64,000 nucleotides of DNA from Ruegeria sp. R14_0. GTDB lineage: Bacteria; Pseudomonadota; Alphaproteobacteria; Rhodobacterales; Rhodobacteraceae. A model generated the notes under the pieces. The model had not been told where the DNA came from. It was given only the letters and a program-made list of their open reading frames with translations, and searched no databases. Positions 55,386 through 63,280 of the stretch are shown here, piece by piece; position 1 is the first letter of the stretch, and every line of letters begins with the position of its first letter. A program made the position numbers and the translations under genes. The DNA lies in assembly GCF_017743975.1 (NCBI RefSeq), contig NZ_JAGHRC010000004.1, positions 186,001-250,000 of the forward strand, in the 5' to 3' direction.

Positions 55386-57041
55386 ATGAACGTGCAGAAC
55401 ACCGTAGTACTCGAAAACGCAACCAAAGCATCCGCCGATTGGTGGCGGGGCGGCGTAATCTATCAAATCTACCCGCGCAGCTTTCAGGACAGTAATGGCG
55501 ATGGGATCGGCGACCTGCGGGGTATCACCCAGCGCCTGGACTACATCGCGTCGCTGGGCGTTGATGCGATCTGGATATCGCCCTTCTTCAAATCCCCGAT
55601 GAAGGATTTTGGTTATGACGTCAGCGATTACCGTGATGTCGACCCGATGTTCGGCACGATGGAGGATTTCAAAGAGCTTTTGGATCAGGCTCATGCGCGC
55701 GATCTGAAGATCATGATCGACCTTGTTTTGTCACATACGTCGGACCAACATCCGTGGTTCAAGGAAAGCCGGTCGAGCCGCGAAAACGACAAATCAGACT
55801 GGTACGTCTGGGCAGACCCCAAGCCCGATGGCACGCCGCCGAATAACTGGTTGTCCATCTTTGGGGGCTCTGCGTGGCAGTGGGATTCCCGGCGTCTGCA
55901 GTATTACCTGCACAATTTCCTGACCTCTCAGCCCGATTTGAACTTTCACTGCCGGGATGTTCAGGATGCGTTGCTGGACGTCGCGCGGTTCTGGTTGGAT
56001 CTGGGCGTGGATGGGTTCCGTTTGGACACAATCAACTTCTATTTCCATGACGAACAGCTGCGCGACAATCCGGGTCTGCCGCTGGATCAGCGCAACGCTT
56101 CCATCGCGCCTATGGTGAACCCCTATAACCATCAGGATCACCTTTATTCCAAAAGCCAGCCCGAGAATATCGCGTTTCTCGAGCGTCTGCGCGCCCTGAC
56201 TGACGAATACGAAGGCCGCGCCTGTCTGGGTGAGGTCGGTGACGCGCAGCGCGGGCTTGAGATCATGGGCGAATACACCAGCGGTGATAAACGCATGCAC
56301 ATGTGCTATGCGTTTGAGTTCCTGGAAAAGCGCGTATTGACAGCCGCTTATGCCAAACAAGTGTTTGACCAACTTGAGCAGAAGGCAGGCGATGCGTGGC
56401 CATGCTGGGCGTTTTCGAACCACGACGTACAGCGCCACGCCTCCCGGTGGGAGCTGAGCGATGCGGCGATCCGCCAGCACGCGGTTCTGATGATGTGCCT
56501 GCGTGGCTCGGCCTGCTTGTATCAGGGCGAAGAACTGGGCCTGCCTGAAGCCGATGTTGCGTTTGAGGACCTGCAAGATCCTTACGGCATCGAATTCTGG
56601 CCGGAATTCAAAGGCCGGGATGGTTGCCGTACTCCGATGGTCTGGGCGGCACAGGATGAACAATCCGGCTTTACGACCGGGGCCCCATGGCTGCCCGTCA
56701 GCCAAACACAGGCCGCAAGCGCAGTTGACCGGCTAGAGCATGAGCCGAACTCGATGCTGCACCACTATCGCCGCGCCATCGCGCTGCGCCACGCGAATTC
56801 TGCGCTGATGTCTGGACAGCAGATCGATATGTCACAATCGGGCCCGATCCTGACTTTCCTGCGTGAAGACAGCACCCAGCAGGTCTTTTGCGCGTTCAAT
56901 CTGGGCTCAAAAAGCGCAGAAATCACTCTGCCCGACGGCAATTGGAAGCATATCGGGGAGGAATTGGGCGGTGTCGCCGGGGCCGGAACAGCGACCCTCG
57001 ACCCCGCCCAGTTCTGCCTGATGATGCGCGAGAAGGAGTAA
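55386..57041 (+). CDS. aglA: GH13 alpha-glucosidase AglA
   Basis: 551 residues. Catalytic residues by motif: nucleophile Asp214 (GFRLDTINF), acid/base Glu283 (LGEVGD), stabiliser Asp347 (FSNHD). Cytoplasmic, since no signal peptide is present. It hydrolyses imported alpha-glucosides (maltose-, sucrose- or trehalose-type). Glucose and fructose then need the kinases encoded at 48301 and 47337. Confidence 0.92.
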   Translation: MNVQNTVVLENATKASADWWRGGVIYQIYPRSFQDSNGDGIGDLRGITQRLDYIASLGVDAIWISPFFKSPMKDFGYDVSDYRDVDPMFGTMEDFKELLDQAHARDLKIMIDLVLSHTSDQHPWFKESRSSRENDKSDWYVWADPKPDGTPPNNWLSIFGGSAWQWDSRRLQYYLHNFLTSQPDLNFHCRDVQDALLDVARFWLDLGVDGFRLDTINFYFHDEQLRDNPGLPLDQRNASIAPMVNPYNHQDHLYSKSQPENIAFLERLRALTDEYEGRACLGEVGDAQRGLEIMGEYTSGDKRMHMCYAFEFLEKRVLTAAYAKQVFDQLEQKAGDAWPCWAFSNHDVQRHASRWELSDAAIRQHAVLMMCLRGSACLYQGEELGLPEADVAFEDLQDPYGIEFWPEFKGRDGCRTPMVWAAQDEQSGFTTGAPWLPVSQTQAASAVDRLEHEPNSMLHHYRRAIALRHANSALMSGQQIDMSQSGPILTFLREDSTQQVFCAFNLGSKSAEITLPDGNWKHIGEELGGVAGAGTATLDPAQFCLMMREKE

Positions 57042-57044
57042 GCC

Positions 57045-58127
57045 ATGTCTGAACTCAACCTCACGGATGTGGCCAAAACCTACGGCAGCGTCGACGTCCT
57101 GAAGAATATCAATCTGGATATCGAACGTGGCGAACTGATTGTTTTTGTTGGGCCTTCGGGCTGTGGTAAATCCACGTTGCTGCGGATGATTGCGGGTCTT
57201 GAAAAGATCTCGGGCGGAACGCTTGAGATCGAGGGTCAGGTGATGAACGATGTGCCGCCCGCACAGCGAGGCATCGCCATGGTGTTCCAAAGCTATGCTT
57301 TGTACCCGCACATGACCGTGCGCGAGAACATGGCCTTTGCCCTGAAAATCGCCAAGATGCCATCCGCCGAGGTTGACGCCGCAGTCGAACGGGCTGCGCG
57401 CATTCTTCAGCTTGAACCGTTTTTGGATCGCTTGCCCAAGGCCCTGTCCGGCGGTCAACGTCAGCGTGTTGCGATTGGCCGGGCCATTGTGCGGGATCCC
57501 AAAGTCTATTTGTTCGACGAACCGCTTTCGAATCTGGATGCAGCGCTGCGTGTCGCCACGCGGATCGAAATCGCCCGCCTGAAAGAGGCGATGCCGGATA
57601 GCACGATGATTTACGTAACCCACGACCAGGTCGAGGCGATGACCTTGGCCAGCCGGATTGTTGTGCTGGCCAACAAGGGGGTTGCGCAGGTTGGCACTCC
57701 GCTTGAGCTGTATGAAACACCTGACAATGAGTTTGTGGCCCAGTTCATTGGCTCACCCGCAATGAACTTGTTGCCGGGTGTCATTACCAAGACGGGCGAG
57801 CGTACTGTGGTGCAGCTGGATGGCGGTGGAACAGCAGTGTCCAGCATTCCGACAGACTCCTCCGACGAAGGAAAAAAGGTCAACATTGGTGTCCGTCCCG
57901 AGGACTTTCTCCCAGTGGATAGCGATCCGATTTTGCAGGGACTTGTGGACTTTACCGAAGCCTTGGGTGAGGTGACGCTGCTGTATTTTGCAGCCAATGA
58001 GGGCGAAGACCCCACCATCGCAAAACTGCCCGGGGTGCAGCGGAATATGCGCGGTCAAACCGTCGCCGTTTCGGCGGAACCCGACAAGGTTCATCTGTTC
58101 CACGACGGGATTTCCATGCGCAAGTGA
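57045..58127 (+). CDS. aglK: Alpha-glucoside ABC transporter ATP-binding protein AglK
   Basis: 360 residues. Walker [10 protein letters not shown], signature LSGGQRQRV, Walker [11 protein letters not shown], and a C-terminal regulatory domain with IGVRPEDF. Starts 3 bases after aglA. It probably powers AglF/AglG; MalK-type ATPases can be shared between transporters. A clear terminator follows. Confidence 0.9.
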   Translation: MSELNLTDVAKTYGSVDVLKNINLDIERGELIVFVGPSGCGKSTLLRMIAGLEKISGGTLEIEGQVMNDVPPAQRGIAMVFQSYALYPHMTVRENMAFALKIAKMPSAEVDAAVERAARILQLEPFLDRLPKALSGGQRQRVAIGRAIVRDPKVYLFDEPLSNLDAALRVATRIEIARLKEAMPDSTMIYVTHDQVEAMTLASRIVVLANKGVAQVGTPLELYETPDNEFVAQFIGSPAMNLLPGVITKTGERTVVQLDGGGTAVSSIPTDSSDEGKKVNIGVRPEDFLPVDSDPILQGLVDFTEALGEVTLLYFAANEGEDPTIAKLPGVQRNMRGQTVAVSAEPDKVHLFHDGISMRK

Positions 58128-58665
58128 CGTGCTTGAGAGCAAACTCATAGAAATTGTCGAATCAAAGTCCTGCTGCGCATTTCCACAGCAGGACTTTTCG
58201 ATTTGCGGTCAGTGTATTCGTTTTTTCTTTTAAGGGATTGTTTTTTAATCAGTTACCCAAAATTGGGATCAAATTAGGGATCGCGAAAAAAGGCGACCGA
58301 AACGCATTAGGTTGAGACACAAGTCGCTTCTGTATAGCCCCGCTTTCTTCTGTCTTCGATTCTGATTGCTCTTTTGCCTGGACCGCGCAGGCAACCGGTT
58401 CGACCTTAGAATTAGTGACAAGTGGTGCGATTGGCTTCAGGAATGACCGTTCGACCGGCAAGTAAACCCCGAATTACCGGGACTGCTGTAAAGCCATGAA
58501 TGCCAAGGGCAGGTGGGCGCCAGATTGCTTGCGAACAAACAAGCCCGGGAATCTGGACTTACTAAAAATGGAAACTGTCACTTTTGGCCTGACAACGTCC
58601 TCGCAAAGTTCTAGCGTGACATCCATAACAACAAACAACACAGTCCAATAACGGGAGATCCTACT
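58128..58665. other. Gene-free stretch after aglK
   Basis: 538 bases. The terminator at 58164-58200 ends the agl operon. A 70-residue frame on the minus strand (58461-58249, TTG start) has neutral codon use, no domain and no convincing ribosome site, so I do not call it. The last 50 bases hold the promoter and leader of the next binding-protein gene; no clear -35/-10 pair was found. Confidence 0.55.
58164..58200 (+). terminator. Rho-independent terminator of the agl operon
   Basis: A perfect 12-base stem (AAAGTCCTGCTG and CAGCAGGACTTT, 10-base loop) with a short T-run, 37 bases after the aglK stop. Confidence 0.85.
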
Positions 58666-59790
58666 ATGGCTGAACGGAAAAACCTTTCCAGACGCTCGGT
58701 CCTGAAAGGCGCGGGTGCGGCTGCTTTGGCGGCACCTCTGTATAGCAAAAGCGCGCTGGCATCGTCGGGGGAAATCAACATTCTGATGTGGTCGGACTAT
58801 CTGCCGCCCACATTCCTGCAAGAGTTTGAAACTCTGACCGGAATCAAGGTGAATTACACCGGCATCGGGTCGAATGAAGAAATCATCAACAAGATGAAGG
58901 CGACCAAGGGTCAGGGCTTTGACATTGTCTCGCCCACGAACAACCGTTCGCTGCAGTGGGAGCCGCTGGAGCTGCTGCAGCCCTTCGATATGAACAAGGT
59001 CCCGATTGATCTGGTGAACCCGGCAATGGCGCAAATCGGCACCGATGCATGGAACTTTGGTGACAGCGGCGTGCACTGGCTGCCACATATCTGGGGTACC
59101 GAAGGTATCGCCTATCGCACCGACCTTTGGCTGCCTGAAGGTGATGCGCCATCTTATGGCGACGTCTGGTCGGAAGAGAACGCTGGCAAGACAATGGGTC
59201 GTGCGCATTCCATGATGCTGGGCGCTGGTCTCTACATGGAGCGGGCGGGCGAGATGGAGCCGGGCTCTGTTTGGGCCGCGTATGGTGACGAAGAAACCAT
59301 GCGTAAGGTTTGGGGTCAGATCACCGACTGGTGCATCGCGCGGAAAGACCGGATCAAGCTGATCTGGAACGACGCTGACACCCAGAAAAACGGCCTGCTG
59401 AACGAAGGCGTTGTGGTCGGTCAGACCTGGGACGGCCCGCCGCTGGCCCTGAAATCCGCTGGCGAGCCGGTGCATTATCAAGCTCCGGTCGAAGGTGCTA
59501 TGGCCTGGGTCGACGGCATCGCGATGCCAACCGGCGCTGCCAACATCGATCAGATCTATGCCTTCATCGACTTCGCCTATCAGGCGAAACCGGCTGGTGT
59601 GGCGATCGACAGCCACGGCTATAACTCGCCGGTTCTGGGCGCCGACCAGTATTCAGGCGACACCTACAAAAAGAACTTTGCCGAGGCCTATCCGGGCGAC
59701 TCGCTCGCGAACCTCAACCCGTGGCCTGCTGAGGCTCCGTGGTACGCCGAAACTCGGACCGAGTTCGTCAACAAGTTCAAAAGCGCCTGA
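58666..59790 (+). CDS. Polyamine-type ABC transporter binding protein (PotD/PotF-like) with Tat-type signal
   Basis: 374 residues. The N-terminus NLSRRSVLKGAG is a twin-arginine signal, then EINILMWSDYLPPTFLQEF, the PotD/PotF-type start of the mature protein. Extracellular solute-binding family 1, spermidine/putrescine group. Heads a four-gene operon with PotA-, PotB- and PotC-like genes. The ligand (polyamine or other cationic compound) is inferred only from family. Confidence 0.88.
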   Translation: MAERKNLSRRSVLKGAGAAALAAPLYSKSALASSGEINILMWSDYLPPTFLQEFETLTGIKVNYTGIGSNEEIINKMKATKGQGFDIVSPTNNRSLQWEPLELLQPFDMNKVPIDLVNPAMAQIGTDAWNFGDSGVHWLPHIWGTEGIAYRTDLWLPEGDAPSYGDVWSEENAGKTMGRAHSMMLGAGLYMERAGEMEPGSVWAAYGDEETMRKVWGQITDWCIARKDRIKLIWNDADTQKNGLLNEGVVVGQTWDGPPLALKSAGEPVHYQAPVEGAMAWVDGIAMPTGAANIDQIYAFIDFAYQAKPAGVAIDSHGYNSPVLGADQYSGDTYKKNFAEAYPGDSLANLNPWPAEAPWYAETRTEFVNKFKSA

Positions 59791-59804
59791 TCGCTATGAT
59801 AATC

Positions 59805-59830
59805 TGCCCTCCGCCTTTGTGCGGAGGGCA
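59805..59830 (+). repeat. Intercistronic hairpin after the polyamine-type binding protein
   Basis: Perfect 10-base arms (TGCCCTCCGC and GCGGAGGGCA) with a 6-base loop, 15 bases after the stop. No T-run, so transcription probably continues into the ATPase gene 78 bases on. Confidence 0.8.
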
Positions 59831-59908
59831 ATGAAACCGCACGCTCATTCGGCGTGACGGACCCTATTTCGGTGCGACGGGGACACGCACCAGACGGAGA
59901 TACCAAAA

Positions 59909-61021
59909 ATGAGTGCAGGGGTCGGTGTAGATCTTGAAAACCTGTGGATCCGTTTCGGAGACTTTGTGGCCGTACGGGACGCCAATGTGAACATCAACGG
60001 GGGCGATTTCTTTTCGTTCCTTGGGCCCTCGGGCTGCGGCAAGACGACGATCCTGCGCGCGGTGTCGGGTTTCCTGGACCCAAGCGAGGGCAGAGTTCTG
60101 ATCGGCGGCAACGACATGCGCGGTATCGGACCGAACAAACGCCCGACTGCCCTGATCTTTCAGAACCTCGCCCTGTTCCCCCTGATGAAAGTCTGGGAAA
60201 ACATCACGTTCTCGATGGAAATTAAAGGTGCCAGCGCATCCCAGCGTCGCAAACGCGCTGATGAGCTTTTGGATATGATTGCCCTGCCGGGGCAGGGGGA
60301 CAAGCTGCCCAGCGAGCTGTCGGGTGGTCAGCGTCAGCGGGTTGCAATTGCGCGTGCGCTTTGTGCCGAACCAGATGTGCTGTTGCTGGACGAACCGCTG
60401 TCGGCGCTTGACTTGAAGCTGCGCCAGCACATGCGCACCGAACTGCGCGAGATTCAGCAGCGCGTCGGGATCACCTTCATCTACATTACCCACGACCAGG
60501 GTGAAGCGCTGACCATGTCGGACAACATCGCCGTGATGCGGGCCGGTGTGATTGACCAGATTGCGGACGGCAAGACCATCTACAACGATCCCAACACTGC
60601 CTTTGCGGCCTCTTTCGTTGGGGAAAACAACGTCTTCCGCGGCAAGATTAAACAAGTCATGGGTAATGAGGCGATGATTGCCACCAACCGTTCCGGCGAT
60701 CTGGTAGCGCGGATTTCGACGGCGAACCAAGGCAAGCTGCAAGAGGGGGATGACGCAATGTTGTTCATTCGCCCCGAAGCATTCTCAATTGCCGCGGATG
60801 GTGCCACGGGCGACCATTTCGTCACTGCACGGGTGACCCACGAAGAGTTCGAAGGCAACGTCTATAACATCTTCACCGAAGGCGAGGGCGGCAAAGAGAT
60901 CAAGGTCTCGCTACCCAACCTCGGCCAGTCTTTTGAGGATCACACAGGTCAGAACATCACGCTGGAATATGAGACCCGCAACGCGGTGCTGGTTCCGGCG
61001 GGTGAACTGGCGGCAGAGTGA
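59909..61021 (+). CDS. Polyamine-type ABC transporter ATP-binding protein (PotA-like)
   Basis: 370 residues, with a CGGAGA ribosome site before the ATG. Walker A GPSGCGKTT near residue 40, signature LSGGQRQRV, Walker B LLLDEPLSALD, switch ITHDQGEAL, and a TOBE-type C-terminal domain from about 285. It would power the two permeases that follow. Confidence 0.9.
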   Translation: MSAGVGVDLENLWIRFGDFVAVRDANVNINGGDFFSFLGPSGCGKTTILRAVSGFLDPSEGRVLIGGNDMRGIGPNKRPTALIFQNLALFPLMKVWENITFSMEIKGASASQRRKRADELLDMIALPGQGDKLPSELSGGQRQRVAIARALCAEPDVLLLDEPLSALDLKLRQHMRTELREIQQRVGITFIYITHDQGEALTMSDNIAVMRAGVIDQIADGKTIYNDPNTAFAASFVGENNVFRGKIKQVMGNEAMIATNRSGDLVARISTANQGKLQEGDDAMLFIRPEAFSIAADGATGDHFVTARVTHEEFEGNVYNIFTEGEGGKEIKVSLPNLGQSFEDHTGQNITLEYETRNAVLVPAGELAAE

Positions 61022-61034
61022 GGGGTTAGAACCG

Positions 61035-61955
61035 ATGCCCCGATTTCTGAAAGACTTTTTCAATCGCAACGGTTTTGGCATGGGATTGGCGATCCTCGGC
61101 CTTGTCCTGTTCTGGACCGTCGGCCTGATCATCCTGCCGCAGCTGTCGATGCTGGACTTCTCTTTCCGTCCGAACCTGCCACCGCCAGAGATTGGCGGCC
61201 CCAAGGACGTCTATACGCTGGAGAACTACAAGTACCTGATCTACGGCCCGGAAGGCGGCAGCCAAGCCTATAACGCGGTCGATCTGAGGGTCTTTTTCCG
61301 CACCCTTCTGGCAGCGGTCTGTGTGACGATTTTCAACCTGATTCTGTGCTATCCGATTGCCTATTACCTCGGCCAGTCCAAGGGCAGCCACATTCGCATC
61401 TTCGCGATTATGCTGATCATTCCTTATTGGATTAACGAGATCCTGCGCGCCTTTGCCCTGCGCATCATCTTTGGCGAGACGGGTGTGCTGAACACGCTGT
61501 TCGTTGGTCTGGGGATTTGGGACACGCCGTTTGACTTCATCCGCAATGACATCGCGCTCTATGCAGGTCTCGGCTATGCCTACATCCTGTTGATGATTTT
61601 CCCGATGTACAACGTGATCGAAAGCCTGGATGGCAACCAGATCGAAGCCGCGCGCGACCTTGGTGCGCCGTGGTGGCGGATTCACTGGCGGGTGGTCATT
61701 CCCTATGCCAAACCGGGCATCAGCTCGGGCTGTACGATGGTGTTCATGCTAAGCGCCGGTGCGCTGGCTGCGCCGCAGATTTTGGGCGGGCCGTCCAGCT
61801 TGTGGTTCACGCAGCTGATCTATCAGCAGTTCAACGACAACAATGACTGGCCGCAGGGTGCCGCTTACGCCATCGTGCTTTTGGTGACCTGTATCCTGTT
61901 CGTGCTGGCGATGATGCGCCTGTTCAAAGTGAACATGGGGGATATCGGGAAATGA
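61035..61955 (+). CDS. Polyamine-type ABC transporter permease (PotB/PotH-like)
   Basis: 306 residues from the ATG at 61035; the frame extends upstream into the ATPase gene but lacks support there. Six membrane segments and the EAA loop SLDGNQIEAARDLGAPWWRIHWRVVIPYAKP. Its stop overlaps the next permease start by four bases. Confidence 0.88.
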   Translation: MPRFLKDFFNRNGFGMGLAILGLVLFWTVGLIILPQLSMLDFSFRPNLPPPEIGGPKDVYTLENYKYLIYGPEGGSQAYNAVDLRVFFRTLLAAVCVTIFNLILCYPIAYYLGQSKGSHIRIFAIMLIIPYWINEILRAFALRIIFGETGVLNTLFVGLGIWDTPFDFIRNDIALYAGLGYAYILLMIFPMYNVIESLDGNQIEAARDLGAPWWRIHWRVVIPYAKPGISSGCTMVFMLSAGALAAPQILGGPSSLWFTQLIYQQFNDNNDWPQGAAYAIVLLVTCILFVLAMMRLFKVNMGDIGK

Positions 61956-63217
61956 ATAATTCCTTCCTCCGTGTAAGCATCTGGGTCTATCTGGTCATCT
62001 TCTTCCTGTACCTGCTGGGCCCGCTGGTGATCATGTCGGTCACGGCATTCAACTCTTCGGCTTTCCCGAGAATGACGCCATGGGAATGCCTGACCTTTCA
62101 GTGGTTCGGCGAGCTGTTTCAAGACCAGCGTATCCTGAACGGCATCAAGAACTCGCTGATCATCGGGGCCGGGACGGTTGTTCTGTCGGTGGCAATGGGG
62201 CTGGCCGGGGCGCTGATGCTGACGCAGATCTGGCCCAAGTTGCGGGCGACCTACTATACGATCATCATCGCGCCGATCCTGATCCCGGGCGTTGTTCTGG
62301 GTATCTCGACGCTGGTGTTCTGGGACCGGATCAACCGGATGTTAGGGCTAGGCGCAGATAGCGTTTTGTCGAACGGGATCTTCCTGACGGTGATCGGCCA
62401 ATCCACCTTTATCGCCAGCTACTGCATGCTGGTTCTGGTGGCCCGGCTTCAGCGCTATGACGTGGCCCTGACCGAAGCAGCGCTGGACCTTGGTGCCACG
62501 CATGCGCAGGCCTTCCGCAAAATCCTGTTGCCCTTCATGCGCCCGGCGATTGCCTCGGCGGCGGTGTTGGCGTTCCTCGCTTCGTTCGAGAACTACAACA
62601 CTACCACTTTCACCTTCGGCGAATACCCGACGCTGACAATCGAATTGGCTCAAAAAGTTCGCTACGGGATCACCCCCGCAATCTCGGCTTTGGCGTTCAT
62701 CATCGTGGCGCTGACCGTGTTCTTTGCCCTTCTGAACGAGGCCAAGTTGAAGCGCCAGGAACTGGTGGCTGCTGCACGAAAAAAAGCGACCGTTGAGGAA
62801 CTGGCAGGCAAGATCAAGCTACCCAGCTTCTTTGCCGGGAACATGGCGGCAGTTCTGCTGGTTGTGTTCGCCGTGGCCACGATTACCGTTGTTGGTACCG
62901 CAACCGCCTATAACCCGGGCCAGTGCATCGCCAACGTCAAAGAGCAGAAACGCCTGGAAGCCGAACAGCGCATTCAAGAGCTGCGCAAGCAGCGCGAAGA
63001 GCAGCGCAAAAAGCGTGAGGCTGAAGAGGCCCAACAAGGTGGAGCTCAGCAATCTGCGCCGAAGCCGTCGAATAACAGCGGTTTTGGTAACGTGTTTGCG
63101 CCGAATACTCTGGGTGGTGACACCGAAGAAGAAAGCTCCGAGCCCGAAACTCCGCCGTCCAACAATGGCGGGTTCGGTGGGGCTTTTGACCCCAACAGCC
63201 TGCAAACCGATCAGTAG
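61952..63217 (+). CDS. Polyamine-type ABC transporter permease (PotC/PotI-like) with extra membrane span and repeated tail
   Basis: 421 residues where PotC/PotI proteins have about 265-280. The core has six membrane segments and the EAA loop LTEAALDLGATHAQAFRKILLP. From about residue 275 an unusual extension follows: a linker, a seventh span (about 295-318, MAAVLLVVFAVATITVVGTA), a Lys/Arg/Glu/Gln-rich coiled coil (about 328-362), and a C-terminal region with two copies of PSNN-G-FG--F-PN-L (about 372-387 and 402-417). If the core is standard, the seventh span puts this tail in the periplasm. The tail's role is unknown. Confidence 0.88.
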   Translation: MNNSFLRVSIWVYLVIFFLYLLGPLVIMSVTAFNSSAFPRMTPWECLTFQWFGELFQDQRILNGIKNSLIIGAGTVVLSVAMGLAGALMLTQIWPKLRATYYTIIIAPILIPGVVLGISTLVFWDRINRMLGLGADSVLSNGIFLTVIGQSTFIASYCMLVLVARLQRYDVALTEAALDLGATHAQAFRKILLPFMRPAIASAAVLAFLASFENYNTTTFTFGEYPTLTIELAQKVRYGITPAISALAFIIVALTVFFALLNEAKLKRQELVAAARKKATVEELAGKIKLPSFFAGNMAAVLLVVFAVATITVVGTATAYNPGQCIANVKEQKRLEAEQRIQELRKQREEQRKKREAEEAQQGGAQQSAPKPSNNSGFGNVFAPNTLGGDTEEESSEPETPPSNNGGFGGAFDPNSLQTDQ

Positions 63218-63241
63218 GCTGGAGGGATTACATAAGGGCCA

Positions 63242-63280
63242 CGCCCGAAGAGGTTACCCCTCTTCGGGCGTTTCTTTTTT
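63242..63280. terminator. Terminator shared by the permease operon and the convergent galactosidase gene
   Basis: A perfect 12-base stem (CGCCCGAAGAGG and CCTCTTCGGGCG, 5-base loop) with TTTCTTTTTT 3' on the plus strand. The stem's right arm and T-run encode the last residues of the minus-strand galactosidase, whose TAA lies in the loop. Confidence 0.9.

Noticed and set aside
58249-58461. 70-residue minus-strand frame after aglK
   Set aside because: TTG start without a good ribosome site, neutral third-position composition and no family resemblance. It lies between a terminator and the promoter of the next operon.
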